DNA from: Alphaproteobacteria bacterium
GTDB taxonomy: Bacteria > Pseudomonadota > Alphaproteobacteria > Micropepsales > Micropepsaceae
Assembly (NCBI GenBank): GCA_020852655.1
Contig: JADZAI010000057.1
Span: 46,297 to 110,296, forward strand
Direction: 5' to 3'
Length of the DNA stretch: 64,000 bases
The translations under genes and the position numbers were made by a program. This document shows positions 43,370-52,027 of the stretch, in pieces (the stretch's first letter is position 1; every line of letters starts with the position of its first letter). Under the pieces are notes generated by a model. The model saw only the letters and a list, made by a program, of their open reading frames with translations, did not search any database and was not told the DNA's origin.

Positions 43370-44542
43370 ATGGCTGCGCGTCTGTTGAAGAGTGCCGGCT
43401 CGCAGTTCGAGACGTCCTGGGGCGTCGCACTCTGGGCGATCGCCGCAGCGGCGATCCTGTTCCTGCTGGACTTCGCCGCGACGATCCTCTTGCCGACGGC
43501 CTATGCCATCGTGCTGGCCCTCGTCCTCGCGCCGATCGCCCGTGCGCTGTCGCGCCTGAAGATCGGAGACGGCGCATCGGCGGTGATCACCGTCTTCTTC
43601 GCGGCGGCCGCCATCATCTGCGTCATCGCGGTCATCGCACCGGTCATCGGCGACTGGATCAACAACGCACCGACAATGGCACGTGCGATCGACCGCAAGC
43701 TCCAGCCGCTCAAGGACCAGCTTCAGATCGTCGAAAATGTCTCCAACCGCATTTCGGGAGAGAAGGCCGGGGCACCGGCCGTCGCAGCGGGCGCCGGCGG
43801 CATGCTGGGCTCGATCCTTTCCATGGGCGCGAACTTCGCCAGCCAGACCATCTATGTGCTCTTCCTGACCATCTTCCTGCTTTCGCTGCGGACGGATCTG
43901 CGCAAGCGGTTCATCCTGTGCTCCGACGACATGCAAGGCCGCTGTCAGCGCGCACGCGCGGTGCGCGACGTCGGCCGGAACGTCGCCGCCTATCTCTTCA
44001 TCCTCACCTGCATCAATGTCGGCGTCGCAATCGTGACGGCAGCGGCCTTCTATGCCGCGGGTATCGCCGATCCGATCGTGTGGGGTGCGATATACGGACT
44101 GGCCAACTATGTGCCGATCATCGGACCGACCGGAACGATTCTCGCAGCGGCCGTCGTCGGCGTCGCGACCGAGCCGACCCTGCTGGGCGGGCTGACCGGC
44201 GCAACCATCATGCTGGTGATCAACGCCATAGAATCGCAGGCGATTCAGCCGTGGCTCATGGCACGGCGGATCGAGCTCAATCCCGTAGCGCTCTTCATAT
44301 CGCTCGCCTTCGTCGTGTGGCTCTGGGGTGTTCCGGCCGCGATCATCTCCGCGCCGTTGCTGATTACGCTCTACACCTTCGCACGCCATACCCCGGCGCT
44401 GCATCCGATCGCCGCGGTGCTCGCCCCGGTGACCAAGCCCCGCCACCCGCCGCCGCCGGTCACGCCCTTGCGTATGCGCCGCCGCGCCGAACGGGCGGAA
44501 CGCCGTCGCGCAGCGCGCGTTGAATCGGCCAGTGCGGCCTGA
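43370..44542 (+). CDS. AI-2E family transporter
   Basis: 390-residue permease of the AI-2E/PerM family with about eight membrane segments. N-terminal helices and the family end block IYGLANYVPIIGPTGTILAA, then ESQAIQPWLMARRIELNPV. Relatives include TqsA and Na+/H+ antiporter-like members, so the cargo is uncertain. The basic C-terminal tail (RRRAERAERRRAARVES) contains an EcfG promoter for the next gene in its DNA. ATG at 43370, 16 bp after the preceding gene. Confidence 0.87.
   Translation: MAARLLKSAGSQFETSWGVALWAIAAAAILFLLDFAATILLPTAYAIVLALVLAPIARALSRLKIGDGASAVITVFFAAAAIICVIAVIAPVIGDWINNAPTMARAIDRKLQPLKDQLQIVENVSNRISGEKAGAPAVAAGAGGMLGSILSMGANFASQTIYVLFLTIFLLSLRTDLRKRFILCSDDMQGRCQRARAVRDVGRNVAAYLFILTCINVGVAIVTAAAFYAAGIADPIVWGAIYGLANYVPIIGPTGTILAAAVVGVATEPTLLGGLTGATIMLVINAIESQAIQPWLMARRIELNPVALFISLAFVVWLWGVPAAIISAPLLITLYTFARHTPALHPIAAVLAPVTKPRHPPPPVTPLRMRRRAERAERRRAARVESASAA
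44497..44521 (+). promoter_or_regulatory. EcfG promoter for csbD-like gene, inside the AI-2E gene
   Basis: GGAAC (44497-44501), 16-nt spacer, CGTT (44518-44521), located in the last codons of the upstream permease gene. Confidence 0.75.
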
Positions 44543-44570
44543 TCGCCGCGTCATTCGCATGGAGGTGCAA

Positions 44571-44771
44571 ATGAACTGGGACCGTATCGAAGGCGGCTGG
44601 AAGCAGATGTCCGGCAAGGTGAAGGAGCAATGGGGCAAGCTCACCGATGACGACCTCACCGAGGTCGCCGGCAAGCGCGACCAGCTCTCGGGAAAACTCC
44701 AGGCGCGTTACGGCATGGCCAAGGAAGAGGCGGAACGCCAGCTCCGCGAATTCGAATCCCGGCTCAACTGA
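44571..44771 (+). CDS. CsbD family stress protein
   Basis: 66 residues matching the CsbD pattern: MNWDRIEGGWKQMSGKVKEQ, WGKLTDDDLTEVAGKRDQL, then YGMAKEEAERQLREFE. CsbD genes are general-stress genes in many bacteria (sigma-B dependent in Bacillus); the biochemical role is unknown. GGAGGTG precedes the ATG. Transcribed from its own EcfG promoter. Confidence 0.92.
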   Translation: MNWDRIEGGWKQMSGKVKEQWGKLTDDDLTEVAGKRDQLSGKLQARYGMAKEEAERQLREFESRLN

Positions 44772-44791
44772 GCGCGACGTGTCGTTGAAAC

Positions 44792-44816
44792 GGAACGCGC
44801 CGGAAGCGGCGGCGTT
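44792..44816 (+). promoter_or_regulatory. EcfG promoter for the 44.8-45.4 kb gene pair
   Basis: GGAAC (44792-44796), 16-nt spacer, CGTT (44813-44816), 28 bp before the next ATG. Confidence 0.8.
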
Positions 44817-44844
44817 ATGGCATTAGCTGTGGAGGGCAATTCGC

Positions 44845-45045
44845 ATGACAGGCAAGGTCGAACTCCCCGAGATCGGTGAAGGCGACTATCGCTCGGGCAA
44901 GAAATACCAGGACGCCCAGCATGATTTCGCGAAGCATGGGCCTGTGAAGGAAAAGGGCCGGGAGGCCGCGGACGCCCTGGACGGGCCGGAGGGCAAAGCC
45001 CTTGAACGTGCCCGTCAGGAAAGCGGCAAGGGAAAGGTGGGTTAG
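44845..45045 (+). CDS. small hydrophilic stress protein
   Basis: 66 residues, highly charged and Gly/Lys-rich (LPEIGEGDYRSGKKYQDAQH; PVKEKGREAADALDGPEGKA), no membrane segment. Composition resembles hydrophilin/KGG-like desiccation proteins, probably disordered. GGAGGG precedes the ATG and an EcfG promoter lies just upstream. Cotranscribed with the next gene (5 bp gap). Confidence 0.75.
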   Translation: MTGKVELPEIGEGDYRSGKKYQDAQHDFAKHGPVKEKGREAADALDGPEGKALERARQESGKGKVG

Positions 45046-45050
45046 TCGTC

Positions 45051-45449
45051 ATGCCATCGAGAGATAGCACGACCGACGACACGGAGGATTTCGACGTCGT
45101 CGTCATGAATCCCGCCGCCTTTTACAACGGTCCCGCTGACGTCATGGCGGACGGCCAACTGACGCGCGACCAGAAACTCCGCCTGCTGGAAGAGTGGGAG
45201 ATCGATCTCAAGCGTACGCTCGAATCGGACTCCGAAGGCATGGCGCAGGGCGCCGGCCCCAATCTTCATCCCGACGATGAAGGCCGGCGCGCCAACGATG
45301 CGGCGCTGCTGCGCCAGGTATCCAACTGGCTGCGCAGGGCGCGCGGCGACGACGCGCTCGGCGAGGACCTGACCGACGCACCCAAGACCGTCATGGGGCG
45401 CGTCTGGCATCGACTGTTCAACAAGACGGCGCCGCGCGAAGCGGCCTGA
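45051..45449 (+). CDS. hypothetical protein of the stress cluster
   Basis: 132 residues, soluble, acidic N-terminus (STTDDTEDFDVVVMNPAAFY), a helical centre (LTRDQKLRLLEEWEIDLKRT) and a helical C-terminal part (LLRQVSNWLRRARGD). The segment AAFYNGPADVMADGQLTRDQ recalls small proteins in alphaproteobacterial stress loci. Follows the hydrophilic protein in the same EcfG-driven unit; a strong terminator comes after it. Function unknown. Confidence 0.65.
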   Translation: MPSRDSTTDDTEDFDVVVMNPAAFYNGPADVMADGQLTRDQKLRLLEEWEIDLKRTLESDSEGMAQGAGPNLHPDDEGRRANDAALLRQVSNWLRRARGDDALGEDLTDAPKTVMGRVWHRLFNKTAPREAA

Positions 45450-45505
45450 CAAAGTTACCGGAGCGGCGTCTAGTCCCCCCGCACAGCCCTCGCCGTTCCG
45501 GCACG

Positions 45506-45544
45506 CGGCGGGGAGGGAGTTCTCTCCCTCCCCGCCGTTCGTTT
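45506..45544 (+). terminator. rho-independent terminator ending the stress island
   Basis: Perfect 14-bp stem (CGGCGGGGAGGGAG 45506-45519; CTCCCTCCCCGCCG 45524-45537) with loop TTCT, then TTCGTTTC. It separates the EcfG-driven genes from the transglutaminase gene. Confidence 0.85.
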
Positions 45545-45557
45545 CAGAAGAACCGAA

Positions 45558-46595
45558 ATGTCCCGCTACGCGATCCATCATCGAACGCATTACAGATACG
45601 CCCGGGCCGTGGAACTGGGCGTGCACCGTCTTATGGTCCGGCCGAAAGACAGCCACGATCTGCGACTGGAAGACGCGACGCTGACCCTGTCGCCGCATGC
45701 GGACGTTCGGTGGTCGCACGATGTGTTCGGCAACTCGGTCGCCAAGGTGACGTTCGCGACGGCGACCGACGAACTGCTGATCGAAAGCCGGCTGGAGGTG
45801 TCGCGCTACTCGCTGGGCGACTCCGCGATCGAGATCGACGACACCGCTTGTCTCTATCCGTTCGTGTATGCGCCGGACGATCGGATAAATCTCGGGCCGT
45901 TCCTGACCTGCAATTACGGGCATTGCGCAACCGCCGTGATGGCGTGGGCGCAATCCTATGTCGCGCAGGGCATGCAGACGCTCGACCTTCTGCGCACCCT
46001 GAATGCGGCGATCCGCAGCGACTTCGCCTATTTCGCGCGTCCCATGGCCGGCGTGCAGGCGCCCAGCGAAACACTGGCGCTGCGCAGCGGCACATGTCGC
46101 GACTTCGCGACGCTGTTCATCGAAGCGGCGCGCGCCCTCGGCATCGGCGCCCGCTTCGTGACCGGCTATCTCTACGATCCCGCCCTCGACAAGGGCGACA
46201 ACCAGGGCATGGTCGGAGCGGGTGCGACCCATGCCTGGGCGGAGGTCTATCTGCCTGGGCCGGGCTGGGTCGAGTTCGATCCCACCAACGCGCTGATCGA
46301 ATCGCCGAGCCTGTTGCGGGTCGGCGTTTCGACGGACGCGGAACACGCCGTGCCGATCAACGGCTCGTATATGGGATTTCCCGCCGACGTCGTCGACGTC
46401 GATATCGAGGTCAAGGTGACGGCGCTGCCGCCCAAGCCACCGCTCGCCGAACCGGCCGCGCCGGTCGTCGAATCCGCCGCCACGCCGCCGCTTCAGGCCA
46501 GCGCCGCGCCGGACATCGAAACCGAGGAGATGCAGCAGGAGGGAGGCGGCGACAATTCCGGCCTCCCACCCACAGTTCACCGCGCCGCCGCGTGA
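45558..46595 (+). CDS. transglutaminase-like cysteine protease family protein
   Basis: 345 residues: N-terminal bacterial transglutaminase-like domain (YAIHHRTHYRYARAVELGVH) then a catalytic core with Cys in RSGTCRDFATLFIEAARAL, His in GATHAWAEVYLPG and Asp in WVEFDPTNAL. The C-terminal ~65 residues are Pro/Ala-rich and acidic, likely disordered. Such proteins act as peptidases or peptide cross-linkers; the target is unknown. It starts 14 bp after the stem of the terminator, so its promoter must overlap that region or transcripts read through. Confidence 0.88.
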   Translation: MSRYAIHHRTHYRYARAVELGVHRLMVRPKDSHDLRLEDATLTLSPHADVRWSHDVFGNSVAKVTFATATDELLIESRLEVSRYSLGDSAIEIDDTACLYPFVYAPDDRINLGPFLTCNYGHCATAVMAWAQSYVAQGMQTLDLLRTLNAAIRSDFAYFARPMAGVQAPSETLALRSGTCRDFATLFIEAARALGIGARFVTGYLYDPALDKGDNQGMVGAGATHAWAEVYLPGPGWVEFDPTNALIESPSLLRVGVSTDAEHAVPINGSYMGFPADVVDVDIEVKVTALPPKPPLAEPAAPVVESAATPPLQASAAPDIETEEMQQEGGGDNSGLPPTVHRAAA

Positions 46596-46614
46596 CGCGG
46601 GGGACGCCGCCCGC

Positions 46615-47877
46615 TCAATGCAGCGGAATCTCCGCGCGGCCGACCACCATGTAATGCACCTCGTCCGGCCCGTCCGCGAAGCGGAGATGCCGCATGTTGG
46701 TGTACATCTTGGCCAGCGGCGTCCACTCCGAGATGCCCGTCGCGCCGTGGATCTGGATCGCCTGGTCGATGATGGTGCAGACGCGCTCCGGCACCATGGC
46801 CTTGACCATGGAGACCCACACGCGGGCTTCCTTGTTGCCGAGCACGTCCATCGCCCGCGCCGCCTTCAGCACCATCAGGCGCATCGCCTCGATCTCGATG
46901 CGGGCGCGCGCAACGGTTTCGAGATTCTTGCCGAGCTGGATAAGCGGCTTGCCGAAAGCGATGCGTGTCGTCGCCCGCTTGACCATCAGGTCGAGCGCCT
47001 TCTCGGCCGCGCCGATCGAGCGCATGCAGTGATGGATGCGTCCCGGTCCGAGGCGGACCTGGCTGATCTCGAAACCGCGTCCTTCGCCGAGGAGGATATT
47101 GTCCTTCGGCACGCGCACATTGTTGAAGCGCATGTGCATGTGGCCTTGCGGCGCGTGATCTTCGCCGAACACATGCATCGGACCCAGAATCTCGACGCCG
47201 GGCGTTTCGCGGGGCACGAGAATCTGCGACTGCTGGAACTGCGGCGGCGCGTTGGGGCTGGTCTTGACCATGACGATCATGATCTTGCAGCGCGGGTCTC
47301 CGGCGCCGGAGATGTAGTATTTCTCGCCGTTGATGACCCACTCGTCGCCATCGAGCACCGCCGTGGTGGCGATGTTCTTCGCATCGGACGAGGCGACGCC
47401 CGGCTCGGTCATCACATAGGCGGAGCGGATGTCGCCGTTCAGCAGCGGCTTCAGCCATTTCTCCTTCTGCTCGGGCGTGCCGACGCGCTCGAGCACTTCC
47501 ATGTTGCCGGTGTCGGGCGCCGAGCAGTTGAGCGACTCCGAGGCCAGCGGCGACTTGCCCAGCTCTGCGGCGATGTAGGCATAGTCGAGATTGGTGAGGC
47601 CGCGGCCGATTTCGCTCTCCGGCAGGAAGAAGTTCCAGAGGCCTGAGGCCTTCGCCTTGTTCTTGGCGCCTTCGAGGAGTTCGAGCTGGCCCGGCGCCCA
47701 GCTCCAGCGATCGGCCCGGCCTTCCGCGAGTTGGAAGAATTTCTCCGTGATCGGCTCGACATTCTCGGCAATGTGCCGCTTCACCGCGTCGAAGAGCGGC
47801 TGCGATTCCTTCGACATGCCGAGATTGTTGAGTTCGGCTTCCACGTCTGGCCGTGGGTCGATCTTGAGCTGATTCAT
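46615..47877 (-). CDS. acyl-CoA dehydrogenase
   Basis: FAD-dependent acyl-CoA dehydrogenase of 420 residues, like the ACAD10/11 group. Signature blocks: YVMTEPGVASSDAKNIAT, GEKYYISGAGDPRCKIMIVM, GPGRIHHCMRSIG, ATTRIAFGKPL and IQIHGATGISEWTPLAKMY. It oxidises acyl-CoA to enoyl-CoA, passing electrons to ETF. AGGAAGG precedes the ATG at 47877; longer frames read into non-coding sequence. Convergent with the transglutaminase gene. Confidence 0.93.
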   Translation of the reverse strand: MNQLKIDPRPDVEAELNNLGMSKESQPLFDAVKRHIAENVEPITEKFFQLAEGRADRWSWAPGQLELLEGAKNKAKASGLWNFFLPESEIGRGLTNLDYAYIAAELGKSPLASESLNCSAPDTGNMEVLERVGTPEQKEKWLKPLLNGDIRSAYVMTEPGVASSDAKNIATTAVLDGDEWVINGEKYYISGAGDPRCKIMIVMVKTSPNAPPQFQQSQILVPRETPGVEILGPMHVFGEDHAPQGHMHMRFNNVRVPKDNILLGEGRGFEISQVRLGPGRIHHCMRSIGAAEKALDLMVKRATTRIAFGKPLIQLGKNLETVARARIEIEAMRLMVLKAARAMDVLGNKEARVWVSMVKAMVPERVCTIIDQAIQIHGATGISEWTPLAKMYTNMRHLRFADGPDEVHYMVVGRAEIPLH

Positions 47878-47981
47878 GGCGGACCTTCCTGTGAGTTTAC
47901 CGGTCCATCGTGCCCCGGCGGATCGGCCGCTGTCCATTGCGGCATTCCCGCAGGCGACCGTCGCCGGGCGGCTTTCGGGCG

Positions 47982-48371
47982 TCAGACGTCGCTGGCCGGT
48001 GCGCCGGCCGGATCGGCCGTCGCCTCCCGGATGGCCGCGGTAAGCACGCCGGTGAGCAGCGGCTTCTCGACGAGCAGAGCCCCTGCGTCGGCGACGCTCT
48101 TGCGCAGCCGCGCCGACGGGTTGCTGGTGATGACGATCGCCGCCCGCGGTCCGCCTCCGGCGCGCAGCCGGGCGAGCAGGCTCAGCCCGTCCATGCCGGG
48201 AAGGCGGTAGTCTACGACGACACAATTGCTGTCCCAGGTCTCGGGGCTGGCCAGCAGCGCTTCGGCGGTTGCGAAGCTGGTGACGTCCAGGCCTTCGACG
48301 TCGAGCGCGAAGGCGATGGAAGACCGCACCGCGGGGTCGTCCTCGACGAGCAGGATTCTCGGGCGGGGCAT
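47982..48371 (-). CDS. FixT-like stand-alone receiver protein, copy 1
   Basis: Single receiver domain of 129 residues without an output domain. Acidic pocket ILLVEDDPAVRSS, phospho-acceptor Asp in CVVVDYRLPGMDG, conserved Lys in LLVEKPLL. The usual Thr/Ser region reads VITSNPSARLRK. It closely resembles the lone receiver at 55972-56361. A lone receiver beside fixL is the arrangement of FixT, which inhibits FixL in Caulobacter, so FixT-like feedback is plausible. It is divergent from fixL, with about 290 bp between. In-frame ATG at 48380 is possible. Confidence 0.8.
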   Translation of the reverse strand: MPRPRILLVEDDPAVRSSIAFALDVEGLDVTSFATAEALLASPETWDSNCVVVDYRLPGMDGLSLLARLRAGGGPRAAIVITSNPSARLRKSVADAGALLVEKPLLTGVLTAAIREATADPAGAPASDV

Positions 48372-48662
48372 GGTCATCATCTCACCGTCCGGCGCGGTTC
48401 ACCCCGCGGGGGGCTTAGGATGCGGCCCCGACAAATGACCGGCCCAAGCCGCGGGCTGTGCGGATGTCGGCTGCGGGCATCGAAGCGGCCATGGGGAAAA
48501 CTCTGAGTTGCCGAAGCGGGCGAAGTCGCCGTACCTCTGTTACCTTGCGGTCTAGGTCAGACGGGGCACAGCCGAAACTTGGGTCTTCTTCCTACGGGTT
48601 CTACCGGAGGCGAGCGGCGCGGCGGCGAGGCGCTGCGCCCGGCGCTCAGGAGTCGCGCGCCG

Positions 48663-50135
48663 GTGGTCCTGAAGCCGACAATCGGCCACGCGCTCTGGAT
48701 TGCCTATGCGGTGGCGCTGCTCGTTGCCGGTCTTGCGCTCAGACTGGGTCTCGATCCGCTCCTGGAGCAGCGCGCGACCTTCATCTTCTTCGTGCCGGCC
48801 GTCGTCGTCGGAGCGATAGCCGGCCCCTGGCCCGCGCTGGCCCTGGCCGTCGCGGGGGTGGCGACCGGCGTCCTGGCCGATGCCTTCACCGGACCTTTGA
48901 CGCCGGGCGACTGGGCAGCCGCGACGGTATTCCTTTGTGTCGGCGGCGTGATTGCGGCCGGCGGCGCCTGGCTTCAGCGGTCGCGCCAGCGCGAGGTCGC
49001 GATCACGCGGGAACTGGCGCAGCGCGAGGCCCATCTCACGTCGATCCTGCGGACCGTCCCGGACGCCATGATCGTAATCGACGAGGGCGGCCTGATCCGC
49101 GACTTCAGCGACACGGCCGAACGCCAGTTCGGCTGGACCGCAGCGGAGGTGACGGGAAGGAATGTCAGCATGCTGATGCCGTCGCCCTATCGCGAGGCGC
49201 ATGACGGCTATCTCCAGCGCTACTACCGGACCGGCGAGCGGCGGATCATCGGTGTCGGGCGGGTCGTGGTGGGGGAGCGCCGCGACGGCTCGACGTTTCC
49301 CATGGAATTGGCGGTGGGCGAGATGAGCCTGCCGGAAGGGCGCTTCTTCACGGGCTTCGTGCGCGACCTGACGGAACGGCAGAAGACGGAAACGCGGCTC
49401 CAGGAACTCCAGAGCGAACTGGTGCATGTCTCGCGCCTCACCGCGCTCGGCGAGATGGCGTCGGCCCTGGCGCACGAACTCAATCAGCCGCTGACGGCGA
49501 TCGGCACCTATCTGATGGGCAGCCGGATGCTGCTGAAGCGTCAGACGGTGCCCATCACGCAGGTCGCCGAGGCCGTCGATCATGCCGGCAACGAGGCGCT
49601 GCGGGCAGGAGAGATCATCCGCCGGCTGCGCGACTTCGTATCGCGCGGCGAGACGGAGCGGCGGGTGGAAAGCCTCCCCAAATTGATAGAAGAGGCCTGT
49701 GCGCTTGCGCTGGTCGGTGCGAAGGAGCACGGCGTGCGCGTGCGCTTCGAGCTGGCTTCGGAGGTCGAGAGCGTGCTCGTCGACAAGGTACAGATCCAGC
49801 AAGTGATGCTGAACCTCATACGCAACGCGGTCGATGCGATGGCCGACGTCGAGCGCCGCGACCTGACGATCGGTGTCCGGGCGGTCGACCCGGAAACGGC
49901 GCTCGTGACGGTCGCCGACACCGGGCCGGGCATCCGGCCGGACGTTCTGGACCAGCTCTTCCAGCCCTTCGTGACAACGAAGCGCACCGGGATGGGCGTC
50001 GGGCTTTCCATCTGCCGCACGATCGTGGAAGCGCATGGCGGCCGGATCTGGGCGGAAGCGAACGAAGGCGGCGGCGCGGTATTCTGTTTCACGGTCCCGA
50101 GCGTCGACAAGGAGGAGTTGGACGATGTCGAATGA
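48663..50135 (+). CDS. fixL: FixL-type haem-PAS sensor histidine kinase, copy 1
   Basis: 490 residues from GTG at 48663 (AGGAG 10 nt upstream; earlier in-frame TTG at 48579 exists). Membrane-spanning N-terminus (~10-100, includes [19 protein letters not shown]4118-like), a PAS domain with the FixL haem-ligand His180 in [13 protein letters not shown] and the O2-sensing Arg200 in [19 protein letters not shown], then HisKA ([15 protein letters not shown]) and ATPase ([28 protein letters not shown]). The PAS segment matches Bradyrhizobium FixL around His200/Arg220. Overlaps fixJ by 11 nt. Confidence 0.92.
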   Translation: MVLKPTIGHALWIAYAVALLVAGLALRLGLDPLLEQRATFIFFVPAVVVGAIAGPWPALALAVAGVATGVLADAFTGPLTPGDWAAATVFLCVGGVIAAGGAWLQRSRQREVAITRELAQREAHLTSILRTVPDAMIVIDEGGLIRDFSDTAERQFGWTAAEVTGRNVSMLMPSPYREAHDGYLQRYYRTGERRIIGVGRVVVGERRDGSTFPMELAVGEMSLPEGRFFTGFVRDLTERQKTETRLQELQSELVHVSRLTALGEMASALAHELNQPLTAIGTYLMGSRMLLKRQTVPITQVAEAVDHAGNEALRAGEIIRRLRDFVSRGETERRVESLPKLIEEACALALVGAKEHGVRVRFELASEVESVLVDKVQIQQVMLNLIRNAVDAMADVERRDLTIGVRAVDPETALVTVADTGPGIRPDVLDQLFQPFVTTKRTGMGVGLSICRTIVEAHGGRIWAEANEGGGAVFCFTVPSVDKEELDDVE

Positions 50136-50736
50136 GCCGGTGGTTCATGTGATCGACGACGACGAGGGCGTGCGCCGGTCGCTCACCTTCCTGCTGCAAT
50201 GTTCCGAGATCGCGACGCGCGCCTACGAATCGGCCATCCAGTTTCTCGCCGCGGTGCCGACGATGGACCACGGCTGTATCATCACCGACGTTCGGATGCC
50301 CGACATGAGCGGCATCGAACTGCTCGGCAAGCTGAACGCGCTGGGCGTGCCGGACCCGGTCATCGTGATCACCGGCCACGCCGATGTGCCGATGGCGATC
50401 CAGGCGTTGCACGCCGGCGTGGCGGATTTCATCGAAAAGCCGTTCAGCGACCAGGCGATCCTGATCGCCGTCCGCTCGGCGCTCGCCAAGCAGCAGGAGC
50501 GCGGGGCGCGCGAAGCCGAGCGCGAAGAGATACGCAAGCGGCTGGCGACCTTGTCGGGCCGCGAACGCGAGGTGATGGAGGGCCTTATCGAGGGCAAGGC
50601 CAACAAGGTGATCGCCTATGACCTCGACATCAGCGCCCGCACGGTCGAGGTCTACCGCGCCAACGTCATGACCAAGACGGGGGCGCGCACGCTTTCGGAG
50701 CTGGTCCGCATGGTGATGGTCACGCGGCTGGCCTGA
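50125..50736 (+). CDS. fixJ: FixJ family response regulator, copy 1
   Basis: 203 residues: receiver ([18 protein letters not shown]; phospho-acceptor Asp in [13 protein letters not shown]; Lys in FIEKPF) and C-terminal LuxR-type helix-turn-helix ([39 protein letters not shown]). Activated by the overlapping FixL under low O2 in known systems, then drives fixK/nif or denitrification genes. Here the next genes on the opposite strand are nnrS and NO reductase. Confidence 0.93.
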   Translation: MSNEPVVHVIDDDEGVRRSLTFLLQCSEIATRAYESAIQFLAAVPTMDHGCIITDVRMPDMSGIELLGKLNALGVPDPVIVITGHADVPMAIQALHAGVADFIEKPFSDQAILIAVRSALAKQQERGAREAEREEIRKRLATLSGREREVMEGLIEGKANKVIAYDLDISARTVEVYRANVMTKTGARTLSELVRMVMVTRLA

Positions 50737-50763
50737 GCGGCGTCCGCCGGTCGCTGTGCGGGG

Positions 50764-51960
50764 TCAAGGCCGTCCGTCGGGCCGCGCCCGCAGCATGCTG
50801 GGACCGTAAGCGAGGACGAACAGCACGAAGGCCCCCGCCCATAGCGTTCCGGCAAGGCTCATCGCGCCCAGGAAGTCCACGGGAAGGACCGGCGCGCTGA
50901 CGCGCACGGCCGCGCCGAGGTTGACCAGGACATAGATCGCCAGCGTCCAGCCGTCGGCATGCAGGTCGCGGCCGGTATGGCCCAGCGTGGCGCGCGTCAT
51001 GACGGCGAGCGTCATGGACGCCATGCCCCCCGCGCTGAGGGCATGCAGAGCGGCGGCGGGCGGGACGTGGTCGCTGAAGGTGCTCGCGCCGAGCAGCAAC
51101 AGGCCGAGCGGCAGCCAGGCATAGGAAACATGCAGGATGAAGACGAGCGGCTCGGCCATCGTGTGCAGCCCCGACCACCGCGAGAGGCGCACCGCCTGAA
51201 GCACGGAGGCGACGATCAGCAGGGCGCCGGCGTACGGGCTGTCCGGAAGCGCCACCCACGACACCATCGCGACCGCCGTCGCCGCCAGCGTCGCCATGTC
51301 GAAGCGGCCGGGCTGGGTCGGAAGGCCTTGCTGCCGGCCCTGCTTGGCGAGCCAATTCCGGGTGAACGAGGGGATAATCCGTCCGCCGATCAGCGAGACG
51401 AGCATGAGCACCAGGCCGAACCCGAGCCGCCAGCCGAGGCCTGTTGGAATCGGGGCGCCAAACTGTTCGGCGTGATCGAGGCCATTGGCCACGGCGAGCA
51501 GCGTGACGACGAGGACGACGGGCAGGTTGCGGTTGTGCGCCGCCAGCACTTCGCGGGCCGCCACCGCCGCCAGCGCTGCAAGGAAGCCGACATCGGCCAG
51601 GAAGGCGGGGAGGGGGCCGAGCGGTGCGGAGAAGAGCAAAGCGAGCCGGGCGCACAGCCAAAGTCCTGCCAGAGCCGCAAGGCCGCGGCCCGCCATTGGC
51701 AACCGGCCAGTCCAGTTCGGGATCGCGGTCAACAGGAACCCGGCGATCACCGCACCGAGATAGCCGAAGAGCATCTCATGGCGATGCCAGGCGAGTGCGT
51801 CGAAAGCGGTCGGCAAATCGAGTTCGCCGGCCAGAAAGCAGACCCAAAGGGTCATCACGGTGAGAGCCCAGAGCGCGCCGCCCAGGAAGAACGGGCGGAA
51901 GCCGGCGCGCAGGAAAGGCGGAAGGCGCATCAGGCGCGCGTGGCGCTTGCTCTCGGACAT
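50764..51960 (-). CDS. nnrS: NnrS family haem/copper membrane protein
   Basis: 398-residue membrane protein with about twelve hydrophobic segments, NnrS type. Conserved His-containing segments include FDALAWHRHEMLFGYLGAVI, GLLNAIPNW-like FLLTAIPNWTGR, LHVSYAWLPLGL and HALSAGGMASMTLAVMTRATLGH TGR. NnrS helps cells resist NO, in Vibrio by limiting iron-NO complex formation. ATG at 51960. It is cotranscribed after the NO reductase, 67 bp downstream. Confidence 0.92.
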   Translation of the reverse strand: MSESKRHARLMRLPPFLRAGFRPFFLGGALWALTVMTLWVCFLAGELDLPTAFDALAWHRHEMLFGYLGAVIAGFLLTAIPNWTGRLPMAGRGLAALAGLWLCARLALLFSAPLGPLPAFLADVGFLAALAAVAAREVLAAHNRNLPVVLVVTLLAVANGLDHAEQFGAPIPTGLGWRLGFGLVLMLVSLIGGRIIPSFTRNWLAKQGRQQGLPTQPGRFDMATLAATAVAMVSWVALPDSPYAGALLIVASVLQAVRLSRWSGLHTMAEPLVFILHVSYAWLPLGLLLLGASTFSDHVPPAAALHALSAGGMASMTLAVMTRATLGHTGRDLHADGWTLAIYVLVNLGAAVRVSAPVLPVDFLGAMSLAGTLWAGAFVLFVLAYGPSMLRARPDGRP

Positions 51961-52027
51961 GGAAGGCACCTTGCGGAGATAGAAAGCCCTGGCCCGCGCA
52001 GCGGCGGGCCAGGGCATCGAGGTTAGC

